Below, in pieces: positions 1-6,580 of a stretch of 10,805 nt of DNA. How positions within the stretch are numbered: position 1 is the first letter of the stretch; each line of letters begins with the position of its first letter. Origin of the DNA: Deltaproteobacteria bacterium (lineage in GTDB: Bacteria > Desulfobacterota > Desulfobulbia > Desulfobulbales > SURF-16); the NCBI GenBank assembly GCA_029939635.1, contig JAOZSN010000102.1:1-10805 (forward strand). The letters run 5' to 3'. The translations under genes and the position numbers were made by a program. The notes beneath the pieces are model-generated. The model was not told the DNA's origin. It saw only the letters and a list, made by a program, of their open reading frames with translations, and made no database searches.

Positions 1-1238
1 AGAAGCCGGTGGGTGATAACCTTACAGCGCTCCACCGAGTCTTGAATTCCATCAACAGATGAAAGCAGCTTTTCCCTGTATTTAAAGTCCTCAGATAACC
101 GCAATAAATCCGTTATTAAACCGGCCTTCTGGTTAATAACAGCGAGGGGATTATTGATCTCATGGGCCACACCCGCAGCCAGTCGACCAATGGAGGCAAG
201 CTTATTGGAATGCTCGGCCTCGGTCATGGCGGCATTGCGTTGCTCACCATCCTGACGTAAACGATCGCTAATACTATTAACAACCTGGATAATCACAACC
301 ACAGCCAACAAGGTACAGCTCACCAAAATGAAAAGCTCCCGGTAAAGAAATGATGACCATTTCGTACCATCGGTATAATCATGCTTGAAAATACCCAGGA
401 TCCAGGGACTATTTTTTATGTGGATGCAGGACCGTAAATAGTTGGAGCCTTCATATTCCATGGGTTGAATGAGGTACTCACTCTTTTCATGGCCCCGATA
501 AATAGGGCATTTTTCCAGGGTCTTGCCAAATATTGTCGAGTTGGTCTGCAGAACCCCCTGATTATTGACCAGAAAAATGTCTCGCGAGGCCTTGGTGCTG
601 ATGGTGGCAATATATTTTTGTAAGGTTTCAGAATCAATACTGAGCCTGAGCACCCAGTACTCCTCCTTGCCAGGTAGTTTATTGCTCACCGCAATAACAA
701 AATGGGGCAGGTTTCTGTAGCCCATAAAGACATCACTGATAAATATCTGTTTGGTAAGAACCTTGAGGTACCATTCCTGTTCGCTATAGTCATAGCCCTG
801 CAGTCGAAATGGGCCGGCATACTTTTTTTGAATGCCATGTGTATCAATAACGCCAAGATCAACAAAACTGGGATATTGCTTTTTTAAGTTAACAAAAAGT
901 TCACTGACATTGCCTTGATCCAACAACTCTTCATAGCTGTATTCATTGGCAATAAACTTGACCATTGATTGCAGCTCATGAACAAAGGCCTCAATTGTTT
1001 TTTGCGCACCCTGGGTCTGCCAGAGCAACTGCTCCTCCTTCTCTTGGGCAAGCAGTTTTTTATGCTCAACAATACTCAACCCAGTGGCAATGATCAGTGG
1101 CACAAAAAAAATAATAAACATGGTGCTACCAAGCATAATACGAAAACGCTTGTAGCTTCTCCCTTTGACAACTTCATTGTCAGTGCCTGGTAAGGTAGCA
1201 GAAAGTAATTCACGAAACCGTTTGCTCAAGAAGCTCAT
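1..1238 (-). CDS. Membrane sensor histidine kinase (dCache + HisKA), C-terminus beyond the left edge
   Basis: The frame is open from the ATG at 1238 to the window edge, giving 412 residues without a stop. The ATG overlaps the TGA of the preceding NifX-like gene (ATGA) and has an AGGAGG-type ribosome site about 10 nt upstream. A first membrane segment lies at about residues 36-56. A periplasmic region at about 60-297 reads like a dCache domain (DLGVID at 127-132, DYSEQEWY at 150-157, ISDVF at 167-171). A second membrane segment spans about 302-322. The HisKA box follows (LASIGRLAAGVAHEINNPL, about 347-365), with His359 as the expected phospho-acceptor. The HATPase domain must lie outside the window. 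Family knowledge predicts autophosphorylation in response to an extracytoplasmic ligand and phosphotransfer to a receiver. The receivers at 7439-7882 and 7997-9202 are possible partners, but that pairing is inference. The ligand is unknown. Confidence 0.93.
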   Translation of the reverse strand, partial: MSFLSKRFRELLSATLPGTDNEVVKGRSYKRFRIMLGSTMFIIFFVPLIIATGLSIVEHKKLLAQEKEEQLLWQTQGAQKTIEAFVHELQSMVKFIANEYSYEELLDQGNVSELFVNLKKQYPSFVDLGVIDTHGIQKKYAGPFRLQGYDYSEQEWYLKVLTKQIFISDVFMGYRNLPHFVIAVSNKLPGKEEYWVLRLSIDSETLQKYIATISTKASRDIFLVNNQGVLQTNSTIFGKTLEKCPIYRGHEKSEYLIQPMEYEGSNYLRSCIHIKNSPWILGIFKHDYTDGTKWSSFLYRELFILVSCTLLAVVVIIQVVNSISDRLRQDGEQRNAAMTEAEHSNKLASIGRLAAGVAHEINNPLAVINQKAGLITDLLRLSEDFKYREKLLSSVDGIQDSVERCKVITHRL

Positions 1239-1588
1239 GTGGTCATACCCTCCTGTTTAGCCCCTGGCAAGATTGTGCCTGAATACAAAAAACCATTATT
1301 AGATGCTCGTAAAGCCTCGTTGTACGGCCCTATAACAGAATCAATCACCTTAATTTTTTTCCAGACAAGATACTGCAAATGACTGTCTTCAATGCCGCCA
1401 CAAATAACAATATTGATGTCCTCTTTAATAATAAGGGCACAAAGCTCTTCAGAAGAAGGCCGATTCATCAGTATGGTTCTGGGTTTGCCAACCACCTGTT
1501 TTTTCTCACATAAGGCTATGAGCACCTCAGAGGTGGCGTCAAAGCGTGGCGCCACATTGTGTTGTCGTATGGTGATGAGAACTTTCAT
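1235..1588 (-). CDS. NifX/NifB-type (dinitrogenase iron-molybdenum cofactor family) small protein
   Basis: This 117-residue protein has the single-domain NifX-like pattern: an N-terminal strand (KVLITI, 2-7), the APRFD motif (13-17) followed by a strand, and the central VICGGIED (61-68) before a final helix/strand. In nitrogen fixers this fold carries or inserts FeMo-cofactor precursors. Stand-alone versions in anaerobes are common and mostly of unknown function. No nif structural or cofactor genes are in the window, so a role in nitrogen fixation is not supported. The ATG at 1588 has a modest AGGAA site. It lies 30 nt after the end of the displaced activator helix and overlaps the kinase start by 4 nt, so it is probably translated with the kinase. 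A role as a redox or metal-cluster accessory to the neighbouring sensor is a guess. Family is fairly sure, function is not. Confidence 0.82.
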   Translation of the reverse strand: MKVLITIRQHNVAPRFDATSEVLIALCEKKQVVGKPRTILMNRPSSEELCALIIKEDINIVICGGIEDSHLQYLVWKKIKVIDSVIGPYNEALRASNNGFLYSGTILPGAKQEGMTT

Positions 1589-1618
1589 TTGATTCCTGTC
1601 TGCCCTATTCCCAAAAAC

Positions 1619-1816
1619 TTAATCTAAATTATAGCGCTTGAGTTTGCGCCACAGGGTGGTTCGGCCCCATCCCAAGGCCTTGGCAGCCTTTGAGCGGTTC
1701 CCGCCTGTTTTCTTCAAGGCCTCAATAATCATCTCTTTTTCAACCTCACCCCAACCGCCACTGCCTGGAGTAGATTTTCTTTCCTGGACATTAATATCCT
1801 GACGCGGATATTGGCG
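1619..1816 (-). pseudogene. Displaced Fis-type HTH (C-terminus of the sigma-54 activator) in a shifted frame
   Basis: Downstream of about 1806 a different minus frame continues the family sequence. It has RQDINVQE, a linker, then a classic Fis-type helix-turn-helix (GGNRSKAAKALGWGRTTLWR) ending in KRYNLD and a TAA at 1619-1621. The switch lies at the CGCG dinucleotide repeat 1803-1806. Removing one CG restores NIRQDI and gives an intact activator of about 432 residues, a normal length for this family; a one-base insertion nearby would also restore the frame. An ATG at 1732 overlaps the upstream TGA, so the last 37 residues could in principle be made separately by reinitiation. I see no slippery heptamer to suggest programmed frameshifting. 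A recent mutation or an assembly error is most likely, because the displaced part shows no further damage. Confidence 0.82.
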
Positions 1817-2919
1817 GCATATTCGGCGATATTACGCAACTCACGAACATTGCCAGGATAATGATAGGCGGTAAGAATATCGATGGCATTTTTGCTGTAG
1901 CCTTGAATTGATTTATTCAAATTGCCACTAAATTCCCGCAGAAAATAGTCAAGAAGGAGGCGAATATCCCCTTCCCGTTCCCGCAGGGCAGGTAAATGGA
2001 GGCGCAATACATTGAGCCTATAGAAGAGATCTTCCCTGAACTCCCCCCGCTTAACAAGTTCCCGCAGAGAACGGTGGGTTGCAGCGATAATGCGGACGTT
2101 GACCTTGACCTTTTTTTCACCACCCACCGGAAAAAACTCTTTGTCATCAAGCACAGAGAGCAGCTTCACCTGTAGGGTAAGGGGCAGATCACCAATCTCA
2201 GTGAGAAATATCGTGCCATCATGGGCCAGACGAAAAAGGCCTGGTTTATCTTTTACTGCACCGGTAAAGGCACCCCGAGCGTGACCAAATAATTCAGATT
2301 CCAGTAATGCTTCAGGCAGGGCACCGCAATTGACCTTGATAAAGGGATGGCGTGATCGTTTAGAGGCCTTATGGATCGCCTCAGCAATCATATCCTTACC
2401 TGTCCCTGTTTCGCCGGTAATAAGGACCGAAGCATCGGTATGGGCCAGCACCGGCATCAGTTCAAACATTTCCAACATTTTAGGACTGTGTCCTAAAATG
2501 TCCTTAACCCCTTCAAGGCTATGGCGTTTTTTATCAAAAGACTGCAGCAGAGATATATCTTCAAGAAACATGAAAAGGCCAACAGCTTGACCAGATTCAT
2601 CATTCAAGGGCGATACAGTAAAGTGGATAGGGATTTTTTTATGGCGTTGGGTGATGATGTCTCCGGCCACAGAGAGAAATTCCCCTGTTTCAAGAAGCTC
2701 ACAAAACTGTTTGCCATGATTATCAATATTTGTACGCAGAATAAAATCAGCGTACACCCCCTTGGCATCAGCAGTGGTGAAACCGGTGAGGAGCTCAAGG
2801 AAACTATTCATCTCCACAATACGAAGCTCCCTGTCTAAAATGGCAACCCCATGGGGAACACCATTTAAAACCTCGGCAATTTCAATTGTCTTGAAAAAAT
2901 CAACTTCAGTGGATTTCAT
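1729..2919 (-). CDS. PAS-AAA+ sigma-54-dependent transcriptional activator, C-terminus frameshifted
   Basis: The open frame encodes 396 residues. A PAS domain spans about 10-125. The sigma-54-interacting AAA+ domain spans about 140-370, with Walker A GETGTGKD (169-176), the sigma-54 contact loop GAFTGA (216-221), arginine-finger region EFREDLFYRLN (293-303) and GNVRELRN (356-363). There is no receiver, so the PAS domain is the likely signal input. Two oddities stand out. The Walker B motif reads FLTE (238-241), with Thr240 where the family has Asp. From about residue 372 the reading leaves the family pattern and runs about 24 alien residues to a TGA, while the Fis-type DNA-binding helix continues in another frame (see 1619-1816). 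No Shine-Dalgarno is visible before the ATG at 2919, yet an in-frame TGA shortly upstream prevents a much earlier start. As read, the product could remodel sigma-54 holoenzyme but lacks enhancer binding. A sequencing error remains possible. Confidence 0.85.
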   Translation of the reverse strand: MKSTEVDFFKTIEIAEVLNGVPHGVAILDRELRIVEMNSFLELLTGFTTADAKGVYADFILRTNIDNHGKQFCELLETGEFLSVAGDIITQRHKKIPIHFTVSPLNDESGQAVGLFMFLEDISLLQSFDKKRHSLEGVKDILGHSPKMLEMFELMPVLAHTDASVLITGETGTGKDMIAEAIHKASKRSRHPFIKVNCGALPEALLESELFGHARGAFTGAVKDKPGLFRLAHDGTIFLTEIGDLPLTLQVKLLSVLDDKEFFPVGGEKKVKVNVRIIAATHRSLRELVKRGEFREDLFYRLNVLRLHLPALREREGDIRLLLDYFLREFSGNLNKSIQGYSKNAIDILTAYHYPGNVRELRNIAEYAANIRVRILMSRKENLLQAVAVGVRLKKR

Positions 2920-2936
2920 AGTTTCGAGACGAGGAG

Positions 2937-3009
2937 ACAGAAGTCAGGAACCAGAAGGGGAATATTCGCAGACAATCTTTTCTTCTGTCTGCAGAATCCT
3001 GACTTCTGT
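2937..3009. repeat. Nested inverted repeat between the HTH gene and the sigma-54 activator
   Basis: A perfect 13-bp inverted repeat (ACAGAAGTCAGGA at 2937-2949 and TCCTGACTTCTGT at 2997-3009) encloses a 7-bp inverted repeat (GCAGACA 2968-2974, TGTCTGC 2986-2992). It fills most of the 89-nt gap between the HTH stop codon and the activator ATG. No T-run follows on the minus strand, so it is not a standard intrinsic terminator. It may be a leader structure or an operator for the activator. Confidence 0.7.
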
Positions 3010-3389
3010 TACCCATGGCAATCATAGGGCTGGATTAAAATTTCAGCCGGTATTTTTAGAAAGTTGTGCAGGTTACGTATCATCCGCAAGGACAGAGGCC
3101 GACGTCGTTTAAAAATAGCACAGATATTGCCACTGCTGCCGATACATGGCTTCAGATCATTATTGCTTAAGCCACGCCGTTGCATCTCACCCTTAATGGC
3201 ATCAATGGGGTCAGGCAGTGTTGTATGGGCCTGCTCTTTTTCTTGCTGGGATTCGATCTGGCAGATAAGTGTATCCACTATCTCGTCAGAAATATAAGTG
3301 GATTCTTTCCTGCCATTTTTCTGTATGTGGGGCCAGAGGGAACGGCAGCCATCCTGCCGTCCCCCATTATTTTTAGTACTCATCTTCAT
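3009..3389 (-). CDS. Small HigA-like helix-turn-helix protein (solitary antitoxin-type XRE domain)
   Basis: The product is about 126 residues from the ATG at 3389, with an alternative ATG at 3383; the two cannot be separated by ribosome site. The C-terminal half (about 60-120) matches the HigA-type antitoxin domain: DPIDAIKGEMQRRGLS, a GSSGN turn, then KRRRPLSLRMIRNLH and IPAEILIQ. The first 55 residues are low in recognisable features. The usual HigA has a longer acidic N-terminal arm that meets the toxin, and here that part is short and different. No HigB/RelE-like toxin gene lies on either side. The gene starts 11 nt after the nhaD stop and precedes the sigma-54 activator by 89 nt, so it is probably made from the nhaD transcript. 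It may be an orphan antitoxin or a repurposed local repressor. Domain family is fairly sure, role unknown. Confidence 0.72.
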   Translation of the reverse strand: MKMSTKNNGGRQDGCRSLWPHIQKNGRKESTYISDEIVDTLICQIESQQEKEQAHTTLPDPIDAIKGEMQRRGLSNNDLKPCIGSSGNICAIFKRRRPLSLRMIRNLHNFLKIPAEILIQPYDCHG

Positions 3390-3400
3390 TCCCGATGAAA

Positions 3401-4834
3401 TTAGAAGAAACGACCATTGACCAGGAAGTGCGTATAAATACTGGCCGCATAACCCAGGGCAATTACCGGCGTCCACTTGAGATGACCACCAAAGGTGTAC
3501 AGACCACGGGACTGACCCATGAGGGCTACACCAGCAGCTGAACCAATGGAGAGCATACTGCCGCCAACTCCAGCGGTGAGGGTTGCAAGCAGCCATTGAC
3601 CCTGGGACATCTCAGGCAACATGGTAAGCACCGCAAACATCACCGGAATATTGTCAACAATGGCAGAGAGCAGACCCACCATGATATTGGCATTAGTTGC
3701 ACCCCAGCCGGTATACATCATCTCGGAAACCACAGCCAGATAGCCGATGAAGCCCAAGCCACCAACACAGAGGATAACACCGTAGAAGAACATCAAGGTG
3801 TCCCACTCGGCCCGGGCAATATTTCTGAACACATCAAAGGCAATAATGTCACCAAGCTCTTCTCCCTGCTCTCCCTGCCTCCTTCTGTACACCTCACCCT
3901 TTGTTTTATGGGTCTTTTTCAGATAAAAGCCATAGATTTTGAGGTAGGCGAGGCCGGTCATCATGCCCATCATGGGGGGGAGATGGAGGAAGTTATGGAA
4001 ACTCACCGCTGTGCAAATGGTCGCCAAAAAGAGACCAACCACCACAAAAGCGCCCCGTTTCAACGTCACATCGCCGCCGCTGCTGGTGGGATTCACATTC
4101 GGCACGGCAAAACTCATGATCACCGCAGGCACAATCCAGTTAACGACAGAGGGGATAAAGAGGTTAAAAAAGGTGCCAAATGACACAATCCCTTTCTGCC
4201 ACACCATCAAGGTGGTGATGTCGCCAAAGGGGCTGAAGGCACCACCGGCATTGGCCGCCACAACAATATTAATACAGGCCAGACCTATGAATTTAGGGTT
4301 GTCCTTGCCAATGGCCATGACCACAGCACACATGAGCAGGGCAGTGGTCAGATTATCTGCCACCGGGGAGATAAAAAAAGAAAGAACACCGGTAACCCAA
4401 AATATCTTGCGGTAAGAGAATCCGGCTGAGACCAGTTTGACCCGCAAGGTCTCAAAGACCAGCCGTTCTTCCATGGCATTAATATAGGTCATAGCCACCA
4501 ATAGAAAGAGGAAGAGCTCGGCATACTCCAAAATATTATGGCGCACAGCAACTTCAGCGGCATGGGTAAAACCGTGGCTGGCATAGGTCCAGCCAATGAT
4601 GCCCCAAATCAGACCAGCAGCCAATAGCACTGGTTTTGATTTGCGCATATGGGTGTATTCTTCAGCCATAACAAAGGCGTAGGCAAACACAAAAAGGGCA
4701 ATTGCCGTGTAGCCAACCCAGTGAGAGGTGAGATCAATATGTTCCCCGCCTCCACCTGCTGAGGCCCAGGCCATACCAGGCAAGGCCATGAGCACAGAAA
4801 CAAAAAGAAATAATTTACCTGTAAAAGTCGCCAC
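3401..4834 (-). CDS. nhaD: NhaD-family Na+/H+ antiporter
   Basis: This inner-membrane antiporter would exchange cytoplasmic Na+ for external protons and so support pH and sodium homeostasis. From the GTG at 4834 the protein has 477 residues, a normal NhaD length. Residues 1-24 look like a cleavable signal peptide (hydrophobic stretch then GMAWA), followed by about a dozen membrane segments. Family motifs are present: SPVADNLTTAL (156-166), ANAGGAFSPFGDITTLMVW (194-212) and AIVDNIPVMF (391-400). The GTG start is preferred because GGGAGG lies 7 nt upstream and the signal peptide then begins at once; the same frame could start at a TTG at 4867 but has no ribosome site there. A structured leader precedes the gene and the small HTH gene follows 11 nt after the stop. 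I see no truncation or missing motif. Confidence 0.93.
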   Translation of the reverse strand: MATFTGKLFLFVSVLMALPGMAWASAGGGGEHIDLTSHWVGYTAIALFVFAYAFVMAEEYTHMRKSKPVLLAAGLIWGIIGWTYASHGFTHAAEVAVRHNILEYAELFLFLLVAMTYINAMEERLVFETLRVKLVSAGFSYRKIFWVTGVLSFFISPVADNLTTALLMCAVVMAIGKDNPKFIGLACINIVVAANAGGAFSPFGDITTLMVWQKGIVSFGTFFNLFIPSVVNWIVPAVIMSFAVPNVNPTSSGGDVTLKRGAFVVVGLFLATICTAVSFHNFLHLPPMMGMMTGLAYLKIYGFYLKKTHKTKGEVYRRRQGEQGEELGDIIAFDVFRNIARAEWDTLMFFYGVILCVGGLGFIGYLAVVSEMMYTGWGATNANIMVGLLSAIVDNIPVMFAVLTMLPEMSQGQWLLATLTAGVGGSMLSIGSAAGVALMGQSRGLYTFGGHLKWTPVIALGYAASIYTHFLVNGRFF

Positions 4835-4840
4835 TATTTT

Positions 4841-4849
4841 TCCTCCCTC
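4841..4849 (-). promoter_or_regulatory. Ribosome binding site that fixes the nhaD start
   Basis: On the minus strand this reads GAGGGAGGA, a near-perfect anti-16S match. Its spacing suits the GTG at 4834 and is wrong for the in-frame TTG at 4867, which lies upstream of it. It supports the 477-residue form of NhaD. Confidence 0.85.
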
Positions 4850-4882
4850 AATCAAAAATGTCTTCAACGCGCTTAAGTATTC

Positions 4883-4943
4883 GCATTGAACCTTAGTGAA
4901 ACAATTGTGTTTCAGATTGTTGTATCACATCAAGGCTCAATGC
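4883..4943 (-). promoter_or_regulatory. Structured 5' leader of nhaD (12-bp stem enclosing a 7-bp hairpin)
   Basis: On the minus strand GCATTGAGCCTT (4943-4932) pairs with AAGGTTCAATGC (4894-4883) over 12 bp with one G-U pair. Inside it TGAAACA (4914-4908) pairs with TGTTTCA (4903-4897) over a 4-nt loop. A TATAAT at 4949-4954 would start RNA at about 4943, so the structure would form the very 5' end of the nhaD mRNA. As DNA, the inner dyad could instead be an operator. No T-run follows, so it is not an intrinsic terminator. Confidence 0.6.
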
Positions 4944-4948
4944 CAATA

Positions 4949-4954
4949 ATTATA
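4949..4954 (-). promoter_or_regulatory. Candidate -10 box (TATAAT) for nhaD
   Basis: The minus strand reads TATAAT here, about 115 nt before the nhaD start. The -35 position is A/T-rich (TATTTT at 16-nt spacing) and does not resemble TTGACA, so the promoter would be weak or need an activator. No GG-N10-GC sigma-54 signature fits in this gap. Confidence 0.4.
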
Positions 4955-4997
4955 GCTGCTAATTACTAAAAAAATACTCTGTACTGCACCAACATGA

Positions 4998-5032
4998 CAC
5001 ATTGCCGACCAAAAATTTCAGTCGGCAATGTG
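4998..5032 (-). terminator. Terminator-like hairpin after the SLC13 permease gene
   Basis: A perfect 12-bp stem (CACATTGCCGAC / GTCGGCAATGTG) with an 11-nt loop begins 17 nt after the permease stop codon. On the minus strand the run of T lies in the loop rather than after the stem, and the next T-run is about 25 nt further on. It is therefore not a textbook intrinsic terminator. It may stop or pause transcription, or protect the 3' end of the CBS-permease mRNA. Confidence 0.55.
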
Positions 5033-5049
5033 CTTGCACATCAAACCAA

Positions 5050-6543
5050 TTACATTGTTGGTGTCACATAAATCTGCATACCCATCAGCGGCCAGATAAC
5101 TGAAACCGCCAACCAGGTAACCAGCATAAGAATGACACTTGCCGGAATACCCCACATGAAAAATTCACCAGTGGTAAACATCTTGGAGTTATAAGCAATG
5201 GCGTTTGGCGCCGCACCAACCAGGAGAAGGAAGGGCATACCTGCCACAACCAGGGCAGAGAACAGGATAACCTCGCCACTTACGCCAAGATACGGGGCAA
5301 TAACCAGGGCCACCGGCAGCGAGATGGCGATGGCGGCCACGTTCATGATGAAGTTGGTCATCATCATGACAAAGAAGGCCATACCAAGGATAAAAACTAA
5401 GGGTGGAGAATTCTGGAAGAGAACCAACCAGTTAACCGCCATCCATTTCGCCGCACCAGTCTCCCAGAGACAGAAACCAATGGACATGGCACCAGCAAAG
5501 AGGAGAATAATATTCCAGGGAATTTCCTCAAGATCATCAATATCAAGAATATTGAAGAGAAAAAAGCCAATGGTTGAACAGAGTAAAATACCTGTTTTAT
5601 GTAAGGGAGCCAGGGCAGGAATGAAATTTTTCAAGGCAATAATCAGGATAGTACCAACCACTAAAGCAGCGGTAATAACCTCTTTTCTACTCCAACCACC
5701 CAGCTCATTGTACATCCTGTTAGCTTTTTCTTTCAAACCTGGAATCCGGTCGCGCTCAGGCTTAAAACAGACCATGAAAAATCCCCAGAGGATGAAGGTC
5801 ATGATCCAGCCAATGGGGAACATATACCAGGTGAGCTGAAAAAAGGAGATATCAACATTCATGATGTCTTTGTAGAAGCCAAGGGCAACAGCACCACGAG
5901 CCGCGCCAAGCAGGGTAACAATACTACCGGCACCGGCCACAAAGGCCATACCAATGAAAAGGCCCTTACCAAACTTGGTGGGATTGTCATCATCAGAATA
6001 AAGGGCGTGGATGGCCATGAGCAAGGGAAACATGGTAGCAGCCACCGCTGTATGGGCCATGACATGGGTTAATGCCGATGTCATGACAAACACGCCCAGA
6101 TAAATCATGCTCGTCCTTTCACCAACAATGGACAGCATCTTATAGGCAATACGTTTGGTAAGCCCGGTCTTGGTAAACACCATACCAATAACAATGGAAC
6201 CAAAGATAAACAGTACGGATGGATCCATGAAATCCTTGAAGGCCACCTTAGGATCACGAATCATAAAGAGTGCCTGTAAGACACCAATGGTCAAACTGGT
6301 TACGCCGATGGGTACTACCTCAAAGACCCACCAGGTCGCCGCCAACAAAAAGACACCAATGGCGCCCTTGGCTGGCTGGCTTAAGACAAAATGTTCACCC
6401 ATGGGATCAATGGCGTCTGGCCAGGGTGGACAATAATAGACAAAGCTAAACAGGCCGATGCCTAAAAACATAAACATGAGCCGTTTCCAATCAAACGGCT
6501 CTGTATCCTCTGGAATCGCAACTTCTGCTTGTGATTGAGTCAT
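5050..6543 (-). CDS. SLC13/DASS-family (divalent anion:Na+ symporter) permease, atypical motifs
   Basis: The 497-residue membrane protein matches the DASS layout in two repeats, with FMDPSVLFIFGSIVIG (105-120) and FIFGSI-type helices, TNFIMNVAA (396-404) and GAAPNAIAYNS (443-453). The family usually couples Na+ to uptake of dicarboxylates, citrate or sulfate. The two SNT signatures that bind Na+ and carboxylate are replaced: residues 163-165 read AHT in AHTAVAATMFP, and 400-402 read MNV. The first re-entrant loop has GAARGAVALG (213-222) instead of a GTPPN-like motif. Substrate is therefore uncertain; sulfate or another anion would suit a sulfate reducer, but this is inference. The ATG at 6543 has a GAGGGAA site 6 nt upstream. 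It follows the CBS gene by 37 nt, which suggests that the CBS protein regulates or accompanies transport. Confidence 0.88.
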   Translation of the reverse strand: MTQSQAEVAIPEDTEPFDWKRLMFMFLGIGLFSFVYYCPPWPDAIDPMGEHFVLSQPAKGAIGVFLLAATWWVFEVVPIGVTSLTIGVLQALFMIRDPKVAFKDFMDPSVLFIFGSIVIGMVFTKTGLTKRIAYKMLSIVGERTSMIYLGVFVMTSALTHVMAHTAVAATMFPLLMAIHALYSDDDNPTKFGKGLFIGMAFVAGAGSIVTLLGAARGAVALGFYKDIMNVDISFFQLTWYMFPIGWIMTFILWGFFMVCFKPERDRIPGLKEKANRMYNELGGWSRKEVITAALVVGTILIIALKNFIPALAPLHKTGILLCSTIGFFLFNILDIDDLEEIPWNIILLFAGAMSIGFCLWETGAAKWMAVNWLVLFQNSPPLVFILGMAFFVMMMTNFIMNVAAIAISLPVALVIAPYLGVSGEVILFSALVVAGMPFLLLVGAAPNAIAYNSKMFTTGEFFMWGIPASVILMLVTWLAVSVIWPLMGMQIYVTPTM

Positions 6544-6580
6544 AACTCGTTCCCTCTTCTCCTATAGTGTTCTCACAGAT

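Noticed and set aside
1235..1588. Nitrogen fixation locus
   Set aside because: Only one NifX-type domain protein is present; no nitrogenase, NifB/E/N or electron-transfer genes are in the window.
1619..1732. A separate 37-residue HTH gene starting at the ATG at 1732
   Set aside because: The family sequence continues upstream of this ATG in the same frame (RQDINVQE and the linker), so it is the displaced C-terminus of the activator rather than an independent gene.
3390..3596. N-terminal extension of the HigA-like protein into nhaD
   Set aside because: The extra residues are nhaD read out of frame (Trp/Cys-rich); the gene starts after the nhaD stop.
3596..4415. Long plus-strand open frames opposite nhaD
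   Set aside because: They are antisense shadows of a well-conserved membrane protein gene, with His/Thr/Pro-rich compositions typical of reverse reading and no ribosome sites or family resemblance.
4926..4945. TTGGCATTGAGCCTTGATG on the minus strand before nhaD as a sigma-54 promoter
   Set aside because: Bases 14-15 are TG rather than GC, so the -12 element is absent at the required spacing; the stretch is better explained as one arm of the leader stem.
5198..5839. 213-codon plus-strand open frame opposite the SLC13 permease
   Set aside because: Antisense of conserved transporter sequence; no recognisable domain and no ribosome site.
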